Shown here: piece by piece, positions 44,137-53,277 of the stretch
Position numbering within the stretch: position 1 is the first letter of the stretch
How the letters are laid out: the number at the start of each line of letters is the position of its first letter
Assembly (NCBI RefSeq): GCF_004217615.1
Contig: NZ_SHLD01000001.1
Location: 3,162,001 to 3,226,000 of the forward strand
Source: Micromonospora kangleipakensis
Lineage (GTDB): Bacteria; Actinomycetota; Actinomycetes; Mycobacteriales; Micromonosporaceae
Length of the DNA stretch: 64,000 nt
Direction: 5' to 3'
Notes under the pieces: generated by a model
What the model saw: only the letters and a program-made list of their open reading frames with translations
Told to the model about the DNA's origin: nothing
The model's database searches: none
Position numbers and translations under genes: made by a program

Positions 44137-44877
44137 ATGGTGAACGAATCCGCGCCCGTCGACGGCGAGCCCACCGTCCCGACCGCGCCCGCCGCCCCGG
44201 CCGACGCCCCCGAGGCGCCGCCGGCCACGCTCTGGGACCGGATGCGGGACGACCCGCAGTACGCCCCGGAGCACCTGGCCCTGGAGGCCGTCCGGCGACT
44301 CGGGCCGGAGGCGGCGCAGTGGGTCGCCCGGGAGCGCGCGGCCCGGCCCGACGTCCCGGCTGACGAACTGGCCGACCAGGCGGTCCGCCGGTTCGTCAAC
44401 CGGGCCCGGCTCTCCGGCGCGGTCTCCGGCGCCGCCGGGCTGCCCGGCGCGGTGATCGACGTGGGCGTGCTGGCCTGGACCCAGGCCCGGCTGGTGCTGC
44501 ACGTCGCGGCGGCGTACGGCGTCGACCCGGTGCACCCCGACCGGGCCACGGACCTGCTGGTGCTGCAGCGGGTGCACAAGGTCGCCGAGAGCGCCCGGCT
44601 CGCCCTCGGGGTGGCCGCCGGGCGGGAACGCGCCGGGGCCCTCTTCGGGATGGCCGGGGAACGCCCGCTGGGCAGGGTCATGCTCCAGCTCGGCGTCCGG
44701 CTGGCCCAGATGGCCGGGATGCGGGCGGCGAAGCGGGTCGTCGCCAAGGTGGTCCCCGGCGCGGCGATCGTCCTCGGCACCTGGGCCAACTCCTCGGCCA
44801 CCAAGGATCTCGCCGAGCGGGCCCGCGCCCTCTACCGCAACGGCCCGGACGGCCTGCCCCGGCAGCGCCGCCCCTGA
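44137..44877 (+). CDS. EcsC-family protein
   Basis: A 246-residue protein with a Pro/Ala-rich N-terminal 35 residues, then an EcsC-like helical domain: FVNRARLSGAVSGAAGLPGA, VIDVGVLAWTQARLVLHVAAAYGVDP, AKVVPGAAIVLGTWANS. In Bacillus EcsC is linked to ABC transport and secretion, but its function elsewhere is unclear. Hydrophobic helices near residues 90-125 and 205-220 suggest membrane contact. A GC-rich hairpin follows the stop. Confidence 0.8.
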   Translation: MVNESAPVDGEPTVPTAPAAPADAPEAPPATLWDRMRDDPQYAPEHLALEAVRRLGPEAAQWVARERAARPDVPADELADQAVRRFVNRARLSGAVSGAAGLPGAVIDVGVLAWTQARLVLHVAAAYGVDPVHPDRATDLLVLQRVHKVAESARLALGVAAGRERAGALFGMAGERPLGRVMLQLGVRLAQMAGMRAAKRVVAKVVPGAAIVLGTWANSSATKDLAERARALYRNGPDGLPRQRRP

Positions 44878-44880
44878 CCG

Positions 44881-44920
44881 GCCGCCGCCCGGCGCTCCCG
44901 TGGGACGCCGGGCTGGCGGC
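44881..44920. terminator. Hairpin between EcsC and SGNH genes
   Basis: GCCCGGCG (44887-44894) pairs with CGCCGGGC (44906-44913). After a one-base bulge, GCCGCC (44881-44886) pairs with GGCGGC (44915-44920). It serves two convergent genes. Confidence 0.65.
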
Positions 44921-44930
44921 GGGGGGCCGG

Positions 44931-45770
44931 TCAGTCCGACCAGCCGGCGGCCGGCCAGCTCACCTCGGCGAGCCGGTCCTGGCCGGAGGCGTTCGGGTGG
45001 AACCAGTCCAGGGTGTTGACCAGGGCGAGGCCGAAGCGGAGCCGGTGCGCCGCACCACGGTCCCACCGGCAGCGTGACCCGTACGCTCGGCAGGCCGCGC
45101 GGAGCTGGGCGTTGTAGTCGTCGATCCGTTGCCGGAACCGGGCCCGGCGGGCCACCGCGGCGGGCGCCGTCGAGGTCGGGTCGGCCAGCAGCGCCGGGCA
45201 GATGCCGTACCCCCAGGCCCGTACCGCCCGGGGCTCGGTGTGCCCCATTTCCCAGAGCCGGTACAGGTCGGGGATGCTGACCACCAGCACGCGCGCCCTG
45301 GGCCGGCCCTTGCGCAGCACCCGCAGGCCCCGGTCGACCTGGTCGCGGAAGGTGGCCACCGGAGCCATCGCGTCGATGCCGCCGTGGCAGGCGTCGTTGG
45401 CGCCGATCAGCACCGTGACGTAGTCCGCCCTGTCGCGGACCGCCGCGCCGGCCTGCCCGACCAACGCCGTGGCCCGGGCCCCCGGCGTCGCCCGGTCGTA
45501 CGCCCGCAGCGCGGGGTAGCGCTCGCGCAGCCGCCGGTAGTGGCTCTCCACCCGGATACCGTCCCCTGTGGACCAGGAGTTGCGTTCGCAGGTGACCAGC
45601 ACCAGGCAGGAGGCGAAGCCGGTGGTGATCGAGTCGCCGAGGGCGGACATCACCGTCGGCGCGCCGGGGCGCGCGGAGGCCGACGGTCGCGGCGAGGCGT
45701 CCGCCCCGTCGCAGGCGATCGCGACCAGCGCCGCCAGGCAGGCGAGCGCGGCGACCCAGCGTCGAGGCAT
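44931..45770 (-). CDS. SGNH/GDSL hydrolase lipoprotein
   Basis: A 279-residue secreted esterase-like protein. The signal peptide ends in a lipobox-like VAIAC (Cys about residue 20), followed by a Ser/Pro-rich linker. The SGNH blocks are visible: ALGDSITTG with the nucleophile Ser, Gly block near TPGARATALVG, IGANDACHGG and the C-terminal DWFHPNASGQ with Asp and His. It would remove acyl groups from lipids or glycans at the cell surface. ATG 45770 follows GGGGGAC; the GTG one codon earlier is less well placed. A dyad at 45844-45865 lies upstream. Confidence 0.85.
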   Translation of the reverse strand: MPRRWVAALACLAALVAIACDGADASPRPSASARPGAPTVMSALGDSITTGFASCLVLVTCERNSWSTGDGIRVESHYRRLRERYPALRAYDRATPGARATALVGQAGAAVRDRADYVTVLIGANDACHGGIDAMAPVATFRDQVDRGLRVLRKGRPRARVLVVSIPDLYRLWEMGHTEPRAVRAWGYGICPALLADPTSTAPAAVARRARFRQRIDDYNAQLRAACRAYGSRCRWDRGAAHRLRFGLALVNTLDWFHPNASGQDRLAEVSWPAAGWSD

Positions 45771-45843
45771 CACGTCCCCCGTCCGGCGGCGCAGAGCAAC
45801 GGCACGGTGACCCTATGCGCGCCGAGCGACGGGGAACGACTCC

Positions 45844-45865
45844 TGTCAACCTTCAGGCATTGACA
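45844..45865. promoter_or_regulatory. Dyad TGTCAA-N10-TTGACA
   Basis: A perfect 6-bp inverted repeat with a 10-bp spacer lies about 75 bp upstream of the SGNH lipoprotein gene, in the short gap behind the ABM-domain gene. Each arm also resembles a -35 hexamer, so it could be an operator or two opposed promoters. Confidence 0.4.
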
Positions 45866-45886
45866 ACTACCGTTAAATTTGACGTG

Positions 45887-46498
45887 CTAGCGGCCGGCCC
45901 GCCAAGGGGCCGGCTGGCCGTGTAGCCACCAGTGCAGGGCCCGGGTGATCCGGGGCAGCACCAGGTAGGTCATCAGCGGGGTGAGGCAGAGCGTCATCAG
46001 CAGGGTCCGCACCGCCAGGGGCACGTCGGCGATGAACCGGGCGGTGAGCAGGGTCGCGGTGAGGCTCAGCGGGAAGAACGCCAGCCAGATCGTCACCGCC
46101 TGCTTCCACCTCGGCGGCGCGGCCGGAACCGCCGGCTCGGCGTCGCCCGCCACGAGCTTCTCCACCACGTGGTCGACCGGCGCGTCGAACCAGCCCTCGA
46201 TGCCGGTCCGCCGCTCCATTCGGGTGTGCTCGACGATGCCCTGGGCCGAGGTGAGCCACCAGTGCCGCTGCGGGGACTCCTCCCACCGGCGCAGCGTCTC
46301 GTCGTCGGCGAAGCGGTACAGCATGTGCCACTCGGGCGACCCGGGCGCACGCTGCACGAACCCGGCCCCGAGGAAGCCGGGGAAGCTCTCGGCCAGCGCC
46401 GTGCCGGCCCGCATCCACGCCACCATCTCGTCGCCGCGCGCCGGATCGGCGCGTCGGGCGATCGCGACGGTCACCGGCGCCGCGTGGGTCATGGTCAT
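45887..46498 (-). CDS. ABM-domain protein with C-terminal membrane helices
   Basis: A 203-residue protein. The N-terminal ~100 residues form an antibiotic-biosynthesis-monooxygenase fold (VTVAIARRADPARGDEMVAW, SFPGFLGAGFV, MLYRFADDETLRRWEESPQR). The C-terminal third has two hydrophobic helices (WLAFFPLSLTATLLTARFIA, LLMTLCLTPLMTYLVLP) and a short cytoplasmic end. This fusion recurs in actinobacteria; function is unknown. The MhuD heme residues are not conserved as a set. ATG 46498 follows GGGGAGG. Confidence 0.8.
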   Translation of the reverse strand: MTMTHAAPVTVAIARRADPARGDEMVAWMRAGTALAESFPGFLGAGFVQRAPGSPEWHMLYRFADDETLRRWEESPQRHWWLTSAQGIVEHTRMERRTGIEGWFDAPVDHVVEKLVAGDAEPAVPAAPPRWKQAVTIWLAFFPLSLTATLLTARFIADVPLAVRTLLMTLCLTPLMTYLVLPRITRALHWWLHGQPAPWRAGR

Positions 46499-46670
46499 GC
46501 CCTCAATCCTCCCCGCCGTCGCCGGGATCGGCCCGGTCGCGGCGTACCGGTGTAACGCAACCCACCAGGGGCTCGCATCCACCGGATACCCGCTCGGTGG
46601 CCGGGCTCACCGGCGGTCCCAGCGGCGGGTCGACCGGTTAGCGGCGCCCGTGCCGGGGTAGCCGGGAGGA

Positions 46671-46925
46671 ATGACGCGATCACAGCCGCGCCGTAGGGTC
46701 AGCAACGCGTACAGCGCGCTGAACCTGCGGCTCGCGCTCGCCACCTTCGGGCTGGTGACCATGACCGTCTTCGCCGTGGTGGCGTTCTGGGCCCACGTGG
46801 CCTGGCTGGGCGTCCTCTGCGCGGTCCTCGCCGTCGTGGCCGTGGTGGACCTGATCGTCATCCAGCGCCGACGCGCCGCCCGCCACCGTGAGGAGCCGGG
46901 CGTGCGGCACTCACTGTTCGAGTGA
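46671..46925 (+). CDS. Small membrane protein, DUF6343-like
   Basis: An 84-residue protein with a basic N-terminus, the NLRLALATFGL segment typical of DUF6343, two predicted helices (about 20-42 and 44-64) and a charged C-terminus. ATG at 46671 follows GGGAGGA. It ends 12 bp before the succinate-semialdehyde dehydrogenase gene and may share its transcript. Function unknown. Confidence 0.72.
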   Translation: MTRSQPRRRVSNAYSALNLRLALATFGLVTMTVFAVVAFWAHVAWLGVLCAVLAVVAVVDLIVIQRRRAARHREEPGVRHSLFE

Positions 46926-46937
46926 CAGGAGCACGAC

Positions 46938-48350
46938 ATGCCCATCGCCACCACCAACCCCGCCACCGGACAGGTGCTCAAGACGTACGACCCGATGTCG
47001 AACGAGCAGATCGACGCCGCCATCGAGCGGGCCGACCTCGCCTTCCGGGACCTGCACCGCACCACCGTCGCCCAGCGGGCGCAGTGGATGAACGCGGCGG
47101 CCGACCTGCTCGACGCCGAGCGCGACGACACCGCCCGGCTGATGACCACCGAGATGGGCAAGACGTACGCGGCGGCCCAGGCCGAGGTGACCAAGTGCGC
47201 CACCGCCTGCCGCTTCTACGCGGCCAACGCCGAGCGGATGCTCGCCGACGAGCCGGCCGACGCGAAGGCGGTGAAGGCGAAGCGGGCGTTCGTCCGCTAC
47301 CAGCCGATCGGCCCGGTGCTCGCGGTGATGCCGTGGAACTTCCCGCTCTGGCAGGTCATGCGCTTCGCCGCGCCGGCCCTGACGGCCGGAAACACCGGCC
47401 TGCTCAAGCACGCCTCCAACGTGCCGCAGACCGCCCTCTACCTGGAGGACGTCTTCCGCCGGGCCGGCTTCCCCGAGGGCGCGTTCAGCACACTGCTGGT
47501 CGGCTCGGAGGCCGTCGACCGGATCCTCAGCGACCCCCGGGTCCGCGCCGCCACCCTGACCGGCAGCGAGACCGCGGGCCGCTCCATCGCCCAGATCGCC
47601 GGCCGGGAAGTGAAGAAGACGGTGCTCGAACTCGGCGGCAGCGACCCGTTCGTGGTGATGCCCTCGGCCGATTTGGACCGGGCCGCCGAGGTCGCCACCA
47701 CCGCCCGCTGCCAGAACAACGGCCAGTCCTGCATCGCCGCGAAGCGGTTCATCGTGCACACCGACGTCTTCGACGCCTTCGCCGAGAAGTTCGCCGCGAA
47801 CATGGCGGCGCTGAAGGTCGGCGACCCGATGGACGGGAGCACCGACGTCGGCCCCCTCGCCAGCGAACACGGCCGGGACGAGGTGCACGCCCAGGTGCAG
47901 GACGCGGTCGACCAGGGCGCGACCGTCCTCTGCGGCGGCGAGAAGCCCGCCGGTGACGGCTGGTACTACCCGCCGACCGTGGTCACCGACCTGACCCCGC
48001 AGATGCGGATGTGGTCCGAGGAGGTCTTCGGCCCGGTCGCCGGCCTCTACCGGGTCTCGTCGTACGACGAGGCGATCGAGGTGGCCAACGGCACCACGTT
48101 CGGCCTCGGCTCCAACGCCTGGACCACCGACCCGGCCGAGCAGGAGCGCTTCGCCACCGACCTGGACGCCGGCAACGTCTTCATCAACGGCATGACCACG
48201 TCCTTCCCGGAGCTGCCCTTCGGCGGCGTGAAGAACTCCGGCTACGGCCGGGAGCTCTCCGCCTTCGGCATGCGGGAGTTCTGCAACACCAAGACCGTCT
48301 GGGTGGGGGAGGGCGCCGCCTCCGCCGGGGCCGGCGCACACGCCGAGTAG
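46938..48350 (+). CDS. gabD: NAD(P)-dependent succinate-semialdehyde dehydrogenase
   Basis: A 470-residue aldehyde dehydrogenase. It has the cofactor segment VMPWNFPLWQVMRFAAPALT, TLTGSETAGRS, catalytic Glu in KTVLELGGSDPF and catalytic Cys in CQNNGQSCIAAKRF. PELPFGGVKNSGYGRELS closes the active site. Length and the DPMSNEQIDAAIERA N-terminus match GabD1-type succinate-semialdehyde dehydrogenases; other small aldehydes are possible. Preceded by a CAGGAGCACGAC site. No GABA transaminase gene is next to it. Confidence 0.9.
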   Translation: MPIATTNPATGQVLKTYDPMSNEQIDAAIERADLAFRDLHRTTVAQRAQWMNAAADLLDAERDDTARLMTTEMGKTYAAAQAEVTKCATACRFYAANAERMLADEPADAKAVKAKRAFVRYQPIGPVLAVMPWNFPLWQVMRFAAPALTAGNTGLLKHASNVPQTALYLEDVFRRAGFPEGAFSTLLVGSEAVDRILSDPRVRAATLTGSETAGRSIAQIAGREVKKTVLELGGSDPFVVMPSADLDRAAEVATTARCQNNGQSCIAAKRFIVHTDVFDAFAEKFAANMAALKVGDPMDGSTDVGPLASEHGRDEVHAQVQDAVDQGATVLCGGEKPAGDGWYYPPTVVTDLTPQMRMWSEEVFGPVAGLYRVSSYDEAIEVANGTTFGLGSNAWTTDPAEQERFATDLDAGNVFINGMTTSFPELPFGGVKNSGYGRELSAFGMREFCNTKTVWVGEGAASAGAGAHAE

Positions 48351-48391
48351 CCGCGATTGGCCGGACGCCGTCATGGGTAGGAGGTGCGCCC

Positions 48392-49357
48392 ATGACGGTG
48401 TTCGGCTTCCACGCGTCCCACGAGCAGATCCACCCCGCCAAGCTGCTGGCGGCGGTGATCCACGCCGAGCGGGCCGGCTTCGACGCCGCCATGTCCTCGG
48501 ACCACTTCTCACCGTGGAGCGCCCGCCAGGGCCAGTCCGGCTTCGCCTGGTCCTGGCTGGGCGCCGCGCTCCAGGCCACCAACCTGCCCTTCGGGGTGGT
48601 CAACGCGCCCGGGCAGCGCTACCACCCGGCGATCATCGCGCAGGCCATCGGCACCCTCGGCGCGATGTACCCGGGCCGGTTCTGGGCGGCGCTTGGCACC
48701 GGCGAGGCGAGCAACGAGCACATCACCGGCGACGGCTGGCCCCGCAAGGACGTCCGCAACGCGCGGCTGCGCGAGTGCGTCGACGTGATCCGGGCGCTGC
48801 TGGCCGGCGAGGAGGTCAGCCACGACGGGCTGGTCCGGGTCGACCGGGCGAAGCTGTGGACCCGTCCCGAGCGGCCGCCGGCCCTGATCGGCGCGGCGGT
48901 CAGCGTGGCCACCGCGCGCTGGTGCGCCGAGTGGGCCGACGGCCTGATCACCGTCAACGCGCCCGCCGACCACCTCCGCCAGATGATCGACGCGTACCGG
49001 GACGCCGGCGGGCGGGGGCCGCTGCACCTCCAGGCGCACGTGAGCTGGGCGCCCGACCAGGCCGAGGCCGAGGCGATCGCGTACGACCAGTGGCGCAGCA
49101 ACGTCTTCGCCCCGCCGGTCTGCTGGGACCTGGAGATGACCGAGCACTTCGACGCCGTCTCCGCGGACGTGCCGCTGGAAAAGGTCGCCTCCACCGTGCA
49201 CGTCTCCGCCGACCTGGGCCGGCACGTCGGCTGGCTGGAGGAGTACCTGGCGCTCGGCTTCGACCAGATCGCCCTGCACCACGTCGGGCAGGAGCAGCGG
49301 GCGTTCATCGACACCTTCGGCGCGGAGGTGCTGCCGAAGCTGCGGACGCCCGCCTGA
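48392..49357 (+). CDS. LLM-class flavin oxidoreductase (TIGR03885-like)
   Basis: A 321-residue TIM-barrel luciferase-like monooxygenase that begins MTVFGFHASHEQIHPAKLL, with SSDHFSPWSARQGQSGFAWS and TNLPFGVVNAPGQRYHPAII. This N-terminal pattern belongs to the actinobacterial subgroup described as probably FMN- rather than F420-dependent. Substrate unknown. ATG at 48392 is preceded by AGGAGGTG. It lies 41 bp behind gabD, so the two may share a transcript. Confidence 0.85.
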   Translation: MTVFGFHASHEQIHPAKLLAAVIHAERAGFDAAMSSDHFSPWSARQGQSGFAWSWLGAALQATNLPFGVVNAPGQRYHPAIIAQAIGTLGAMYPGRFWAALGTGEASNEHITGDGWPRKDVRNARLRECVDVIRALLAGEEVSHDGLVRVDRAKLWTRPERPPALIGAAVSVATARWCAEWADGLITVNAPADHLRQMIDAYRDAGGRGPLHLQAHVSWAPDQAEAEAIAYDQWRSNVFAPPVCWDLEMTEHFDAVSADVPLEKVASTVHVSADLGRHVGWLEEYLALGFDQIALHHVGQEQRAFIDTFGAEVLPKLRTPA

Positions 49358-49393
49358 TCACCGTCCGCCGCCGCGACCCCTAGGCTCGTACCC

Positions 49394-50974
49394 ATGGAAG
49401 CTCTGTTCCAGGTCGTGGTCTTCCTCGCGATCGCCACCTTCGGCGCGGCGCTGGCCCGGCGGCTGGGCCTGCTCGCGCCGATCCTGCTGGTCGTGCTCGG
49501 CCTCGCGCTCTCCTTCCTGCCGTTCTTCCCGCACGTGCGGCTGGACCCGAACCTGGTGCTGGTGGGCATCCTGCCGCCGCTGCTCTACGTGGCGGCCCTG
49601 GAGACGTCGGTGCCGGCGTTCCGGCTGAACCTGCGGCCGATCCTGCTGCTCGCCGTCGGGCTGGTGATCTTCACGGCGTTCGCGGTGGGCACCGTCGTGC
49701 ACCTCCTGCTGCCCCAGGTCCCGTACTCGATCTGCCTGGCCCTCGGCGCGGTGGTGGCGCCGCCGGATGCGGTCGCCGCCACCGCGGTGGCCCGGAAGGT
49801 CGGCCTGCCCCGCCGGATCGTCACCATCCTGGAGGGGGAGAGCCTGATCAACGACGCCACCGCGCTGGTGCTGCTGCGGGTGGCGATCGCCGCGGCCACC
49901 GCGGCCGGCGGTGGCGTCGGCTTCGGCGACGTGGCCCGCGAGGTGCTCGTCGCCACCGGCGGCGGCATTCTGATCGGACTGCTCGGCGTGGTCGTCTTCG
50001 GGTACCTGCACAAGCGGATCAGCGACGCGGTGCTGGACAACGCGCTGTCGCTGATCGTGCCGTTCGCGGTGGTCTTCGCCGCCGAGGAGATCCACGCCTC
50101 CGGGGTGGTCGCGGTGGTGGTGACCGGGCTGGGCATCGGCCACAAGCTGCCGCTGCTGATGTCGGCCGCCTCCCGGCTCCAGGTCGCCGCGTTCTGGGGG
50201 CTGATCCGGTTCCTGCTGGAAGGGCTGGTCTTCCTGCTGGTCGGCCTGCAACTGCGGGAGGTGGTCCGGGACCTCGACGAGCCGTTCGGCTTCCTGGCCG
50301 GGATCACCGCCGCGGTGCTGGCCGTCGTCTTCCTGACCCGGTTCGTCTGGCTCTTCCCGGCCACCTACCTGGCCCGGCTGGTGCCCCGGGTCCGGCGCCG
50401 GGACCCGGCGCCGCCGGTGCAGGTCCCCATCGTCCTCGGTTGGGCCGGGATGCGCGGCGTGGTCACCCTCGCCGCCGCGCTCGCCCTCCCGCTCACCCTG
50501 GCCGAGGGGCGGCCGTACCCGCGGCAGCTCTTCATCTGGTTGGCGTTCGCGGTGATCGTGGTCACCCTGGTCGCCCAGGGCGCCACCCTGCCGACCGTCG
50601 CCCGGCGGCTGAAGCTCCCGCCGGACGACCCGGTGCAGGACGCGCTCTCCGCCGCCGCCGTGCAACAGCAGGCCAGCCGCGCCGCCCGGGAACGCCTCGA
50701 CGAGCTGGCCGACGGGGCGCCCCCGGCCGTCGTCGAACGGCTGCGCGGGCTGGTGCGGAGCCGCACCAACCTGGCCTGGGAACGGCTGGGGGGCACCGAG
50801 CGGGAAACTCCGTCCCAGGCGTACGGTCGGCTGCGGCAGGAGATGATCGACGCCGAGCGGGAGGTGTTCCGGGCCGCCCGCGACTCGGGGAAGATCCCCG
50901 AGGAGGTGCTGGTGCGGGCCTACCGCGACCTGGACCTGGAGGAGTCGTTGCTGCGCCAGGAGAGCGGCGAGTGA
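49394..50974 (+). CDS. Na+/H+ antiporter, CPA1 family
   Basis: A 526-residue protein with about 12 transmembrane helices over the first 400 residues, the ion-site motifs LGAVVAPPDAVAATAVA and EGESLINDATALVL, and VLGWAGMRGVVTLAAALALP late in the membrane domain. A C-terminal cytoplasmic helical region of about 120 residues, with several Arg-Glu pairs, probably regulates activity. It exchanges protons for Na+ or K+. The next gene, a UBP zinc finger, starts 28 bp downstream and is probably co-transcribed. Confidence 0.92.
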   Translation: MEALFQVVVFLAIATFGAALARRLGLLAPILLVVLGLALSFLPFFPHVRLDPNLVLVGILPPLLYVAALETSVPAFRLNLRPILLLAVGLVIFTAFAVGTVVHLLLPQVPYSICLALGAVVAPPDAVAATAVARKVGLPRRIVTILEGESLINDATALVLLRVAIAAATAAGGGVGFGDVAREVLVATGGGILIGLLGVVVFGYLHKRISDAVLDNALSLIVPFAVVFAAEEIHASGVVAVVVTGLGIGHKLPLLMSAASRLQVAAFWGLIRFLLEGLVFLLVGLQLREVVRDLDEPFGFLAGITAAVLAVVFLTRFVWLFPATYLARLVPRVRRRDPAPPVQVPIVLGWAGMRGVVTLAAALALPLTLAEGRPYPRQLFIWLAFAVIVVTLVAQGATLPTVARRLKLPPDDPVQDALSAAAVQQQASRAARERLDELADGAPPAVVERLRGLVRSRTNLAWERLGGTERETPSQAYGRLRQEMIDAEREVFRAARDSGKIPEEVLVRAYRDLDLEESLLRQESGE

Positions 50975-51002
50975 GCCGCCGAGCCGAGCGGGAGGATGAC
51001 CG

Positions 51003-51260
51003 ATGAGCTGTCAACATCTGGCCGAGCCGGGCCTGGCCGAACCGAAGACCACCGACGAGTGCCCGGACTGCGTGGCCATCGGCGACGCCGACTGGGTGCA
51101 CCTGCGGGCCTGCCTGACCTGCGGGCACGTCGGGTGCTGCGACTCCTCGCCGAACCAGCACGCGACGAAGCACTTCGAGGCCACCGGGCACCCGGTGATG
51201 CGGTCCGTTCAGCCGGGGGAGACCTGGCGCTGGTGCTTCGTCGACGAGGAGATCGGCTGA
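51003..51260 (+). CDS. UBP-type zinc-finger protein
   Basis: An 85-residue protein made almost entirely of a ZnF-UBP fold, with Cys and His ligands in DECPDCVAIG, RACLTCGHVGCCDSS and HATKHFEATGHPVM. In eukaryotes this fold binds ubiquitin C-termini; bacterial stand-alone copies are often next to CPA1 antiporters, as here, with unknown function. ATG at 51003 has GGGAGGA 6-7 nt upstream. It probably forms an operon with the antiporter. Confidence 0.88.
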   Translation: MSCQHLAEPGLAEPKTTDECPDCVAIGDADWVHLRACLTCGHVGCCDSSPNQHATKHFEATGHPVMRSVQPGETWRWCFVDEEIG

Positions 51261-51338
51261 CGCCGCGCCCGGCCGGCGCGACACTGGGAGGGGTGCGGCT
51301 GCCGCCGGGCGTCCCCGTCGACGTCGAGGTGTGAGCGC

Positions 51339-51872
51339 TCAGTCCAGGCGGCGGGCGAGGACCTGGCCGGGCCAGGGGTCCCGACCCGGGCGCACCACGG
51401 TGAACGGGTCGGTGGCGGTGAAGCCGCAGCCCTCGTAGAAGCGGACCAGCGCCCGGTCGTCCCCGCCGTAGCAGTCCACCCGCAGCAGCCCCAGCCCGCG
51501 CGCCCGGGCCAGCTCCGCGGCGTGCTCCAGCAGCCGCGCCCCGATGCCCAGCCCGGCGTGCGCCCGGTCGGTGACCAGCAGGTTGACGTACAGCTCGGGC
51601 TCGGTGGCCGGGGGGACGTAGTCGGTGGCGGAACCGACCACCAGCGCGCCGACCGGGATGTCGCCGAGCACCGCCAGGTGCAGCCCGCCGCCCGCCGCCC
51701 AGGCGTCGGCCTGGGCGATCCGGCGCGGATCGGTCGACGCCGGCTCGGTGCCCCACTGGCCGGTCCGGCCGCGGGCCACCAGCCAGGCGGTGGCGCGGTC
51801 GAGCAGCCGCAGCACGGTGGCCGCATCGTCGGCTCCGCCGGGCCGGATGGTGATGGTCCGTTGATCGCTCAT
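51339..51872 (-). CDS. GNAT N-acetyltransferase
   Basis: A 177-residue single-domain acetyltransferase. Motif A, binding acetyl-CoA, is VTDRAHAGLGIGARLLEHAA; the C-terminal VRFYEGCGF is the usual motif B. Substrate unknown. It is convergent with the UBP zinc-finger gene and lies 12 bp from the MFS gene on the same strand, so they are probably co-transcribed with the MFS gene first. Confidence 0.88.
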   Translation of the reverse strand: MSDQRTITIRPGGADDAATVLRLLDRATAWLVARGRTGQWGTEPASTDPRRIAQADAWAAGGGLHLAVLGDIPVGALVVGSATDYVPPATEPELYVNLLVTDRAHAGLGIGARLLEHAAELARARGLGLLRVDCYGGDDRALVRFYEGCGFTATDPFTVVRPGRDPWPGQVLARRLD

Positions 51873-51884
51873 GCCGACATGCTG

Positions 51885-53207
51885 CTACACCGGGTCCGCG
51901 GGTCCGTGGTCGGTCTTCCCGGCCGCGACCGCCGACGGCCGGCCCGCCAGCGCCCACCTCGTCAGCGGCGGGACGGTCACGCCGACGACGGCGAAGAGCG
52001 CCGCCACCGCCAACCAGCCGGGCACCCCGCCGTCGAGGATCACCAGGGTCAGCAGGGCCGGGCCGACCGCCCGGGCCAGGCCGGCGAGCATCGCGTCCGC
52101 CCCCTGGTACGCGCCGACGGCGTCCGGCGGGGCCAGGTCGTAGGCCAGTCCGGCTCCGGCGGTGCCGTGCCACAGGTCGCCGACGGTGTAGACGACGGTG
52201 GCGGCCAGCAGGAGCGCGACCGCCAGGGCGGTGGGCAGCCCGGCGGTGGCGGCGTACAGCAGCATCGCCGCGGCCAGCACCAGGCCGGCCCGGCGCAGCT
52301 GCCGGGCCGCCGGGGCGGCGGCGTCCGCGCCGCGGCTCAGCCGCAGCGCCAGCAGCACGGTGAGGACCGTGTTGGTCAGCAGCACCGCCGACACCACGGG
52401 TGGGGGCGCGCCGGCCCGGGTCACCGCCCACAGCGGCAGGACGAGCGTGAGCACCGTCCAGTGCAGGGCGAGCACCGCCGACGCCCCGCTCACCGCGAGG
52501 AAGCGTCCGTCGCGCAGCGCCCGCCCCCGGCGCGGGGCGGCGGCCGTACGGTCGCGCTGGGCCGGTGGGTAGGCCGGCAGTCGCAGCAGCAGCGCCGCCG
52601 ACAGCAGGTAGGTCATCGCGTTGCCGACCACCAGCACCTGGTATGCCAGGTGCGTGTCGGCGGCCAGCGCGAACCCGGCCAGCCCTGCCCCGACCGCGAT
52701 GCCCAGGTTCGCCACCGCCCGCAGCGTGGCGAAGGCGTGCACCCGTCCGTCGGGCCCGCCGACGGCGGCGACCAGCGCGGCGCGGACGGCGAGGTTGCCG
52801 GAGGTGAGCAGCGCGTCGAGCACCGCCACCACGAGGAACACCGGAAACGAGCCGACCAGCAGGTACGCCGCGGCGACCGCGGCCTGGCCCAGTTGCAGGA
52901 CCGCCCGGAGCGTACGCGGGTCGCGCCGGTCGGCGAGGCTGCCGAGCGGCACGCTGGCGGTCAGCCCGACCAGCCCGGCGATGGTGAGCCCGGCGCCGAC
53001 CGAGGCGGCGGAGAGCCCCACGTCCCGGGTGAGGTAGAGCGCCGCGCCGGCCAGCCAGAGCCCCGAGCCGACGGTGTTGGCCAGGGTGGCCAGGGAGAGG
53101 GTGCGCAGCCGTCCGGGCGGCGGGATCGGCGAGGCCGCCCCGCCCAGGATTCCCCTCAGCCCGCGCGGCGATCGTGGCGGAGCTACGGCATCCCCATCGA
53201 CGGCCAT
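51885..53207 (-). CDS. MFS transporter
   Basis: A 440-residue transporter with about 12 helices. The helix 2-3 loop reads [15 protein letters not shown] and a long polar loop separates the two halves near residues 220-240. It is of the drug or metabolite efflux type by general layout; substrate unknown. The ATG lies at 53205-53207. It is followed closely by a GNAT gene, which could modify the same compound. Confidence 0.85.
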   Translation of the reverse strand: MAVDGDAVAPPRSPRGLRGILGGAASPIPPPGRLRTLSLATLANTVGSGLWLAGAALYLTRDVGLSAASVGAGLTIAGLVGLTASVPLGSLADRRDPRTLRAVLQLGQAAVAAAYLLVGSFPVFLVVAVLDALLTSGNLAVRAALVAAVGGPDGRVHAFATLRAVANLGIAVGAGLAGFALAADTHLAYQVLVVGNAMTYLLSAALLLRLPAYPPAQRDRTAAAPRRGRALRDGRFLAVSGASAVLALHWTVLTLVLPLWAVTRAGAPPPVVSAVLLTNTVLTVLLALRLSRGADAAAPAARQLRRAGLVLAAAMLLYAATAGLPTALAVALLLAATVVYTVGDLWHGTAGAGLAYDLAPPDAVGAYQGADAMLAGLARAVGPALLTLVILDGGVPGWLAVAALFAVVGVTVPPLTRWALAGRPSAVAAGKTDHGPADPV

Positions 53208-53277
53208 GCCACCGACCCTAGGCAGGGCCGGGTGGACCGGCCGTCCCTGGCGACGCGACGCCGGTCACAGGAGATGG

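Noticed and set aside
51284..51334. Short plus-strand frame ending LPPGVPVDVEV
   Set aside because: Too short and without a start site or homologue I recognise; it lies between convergent genes.
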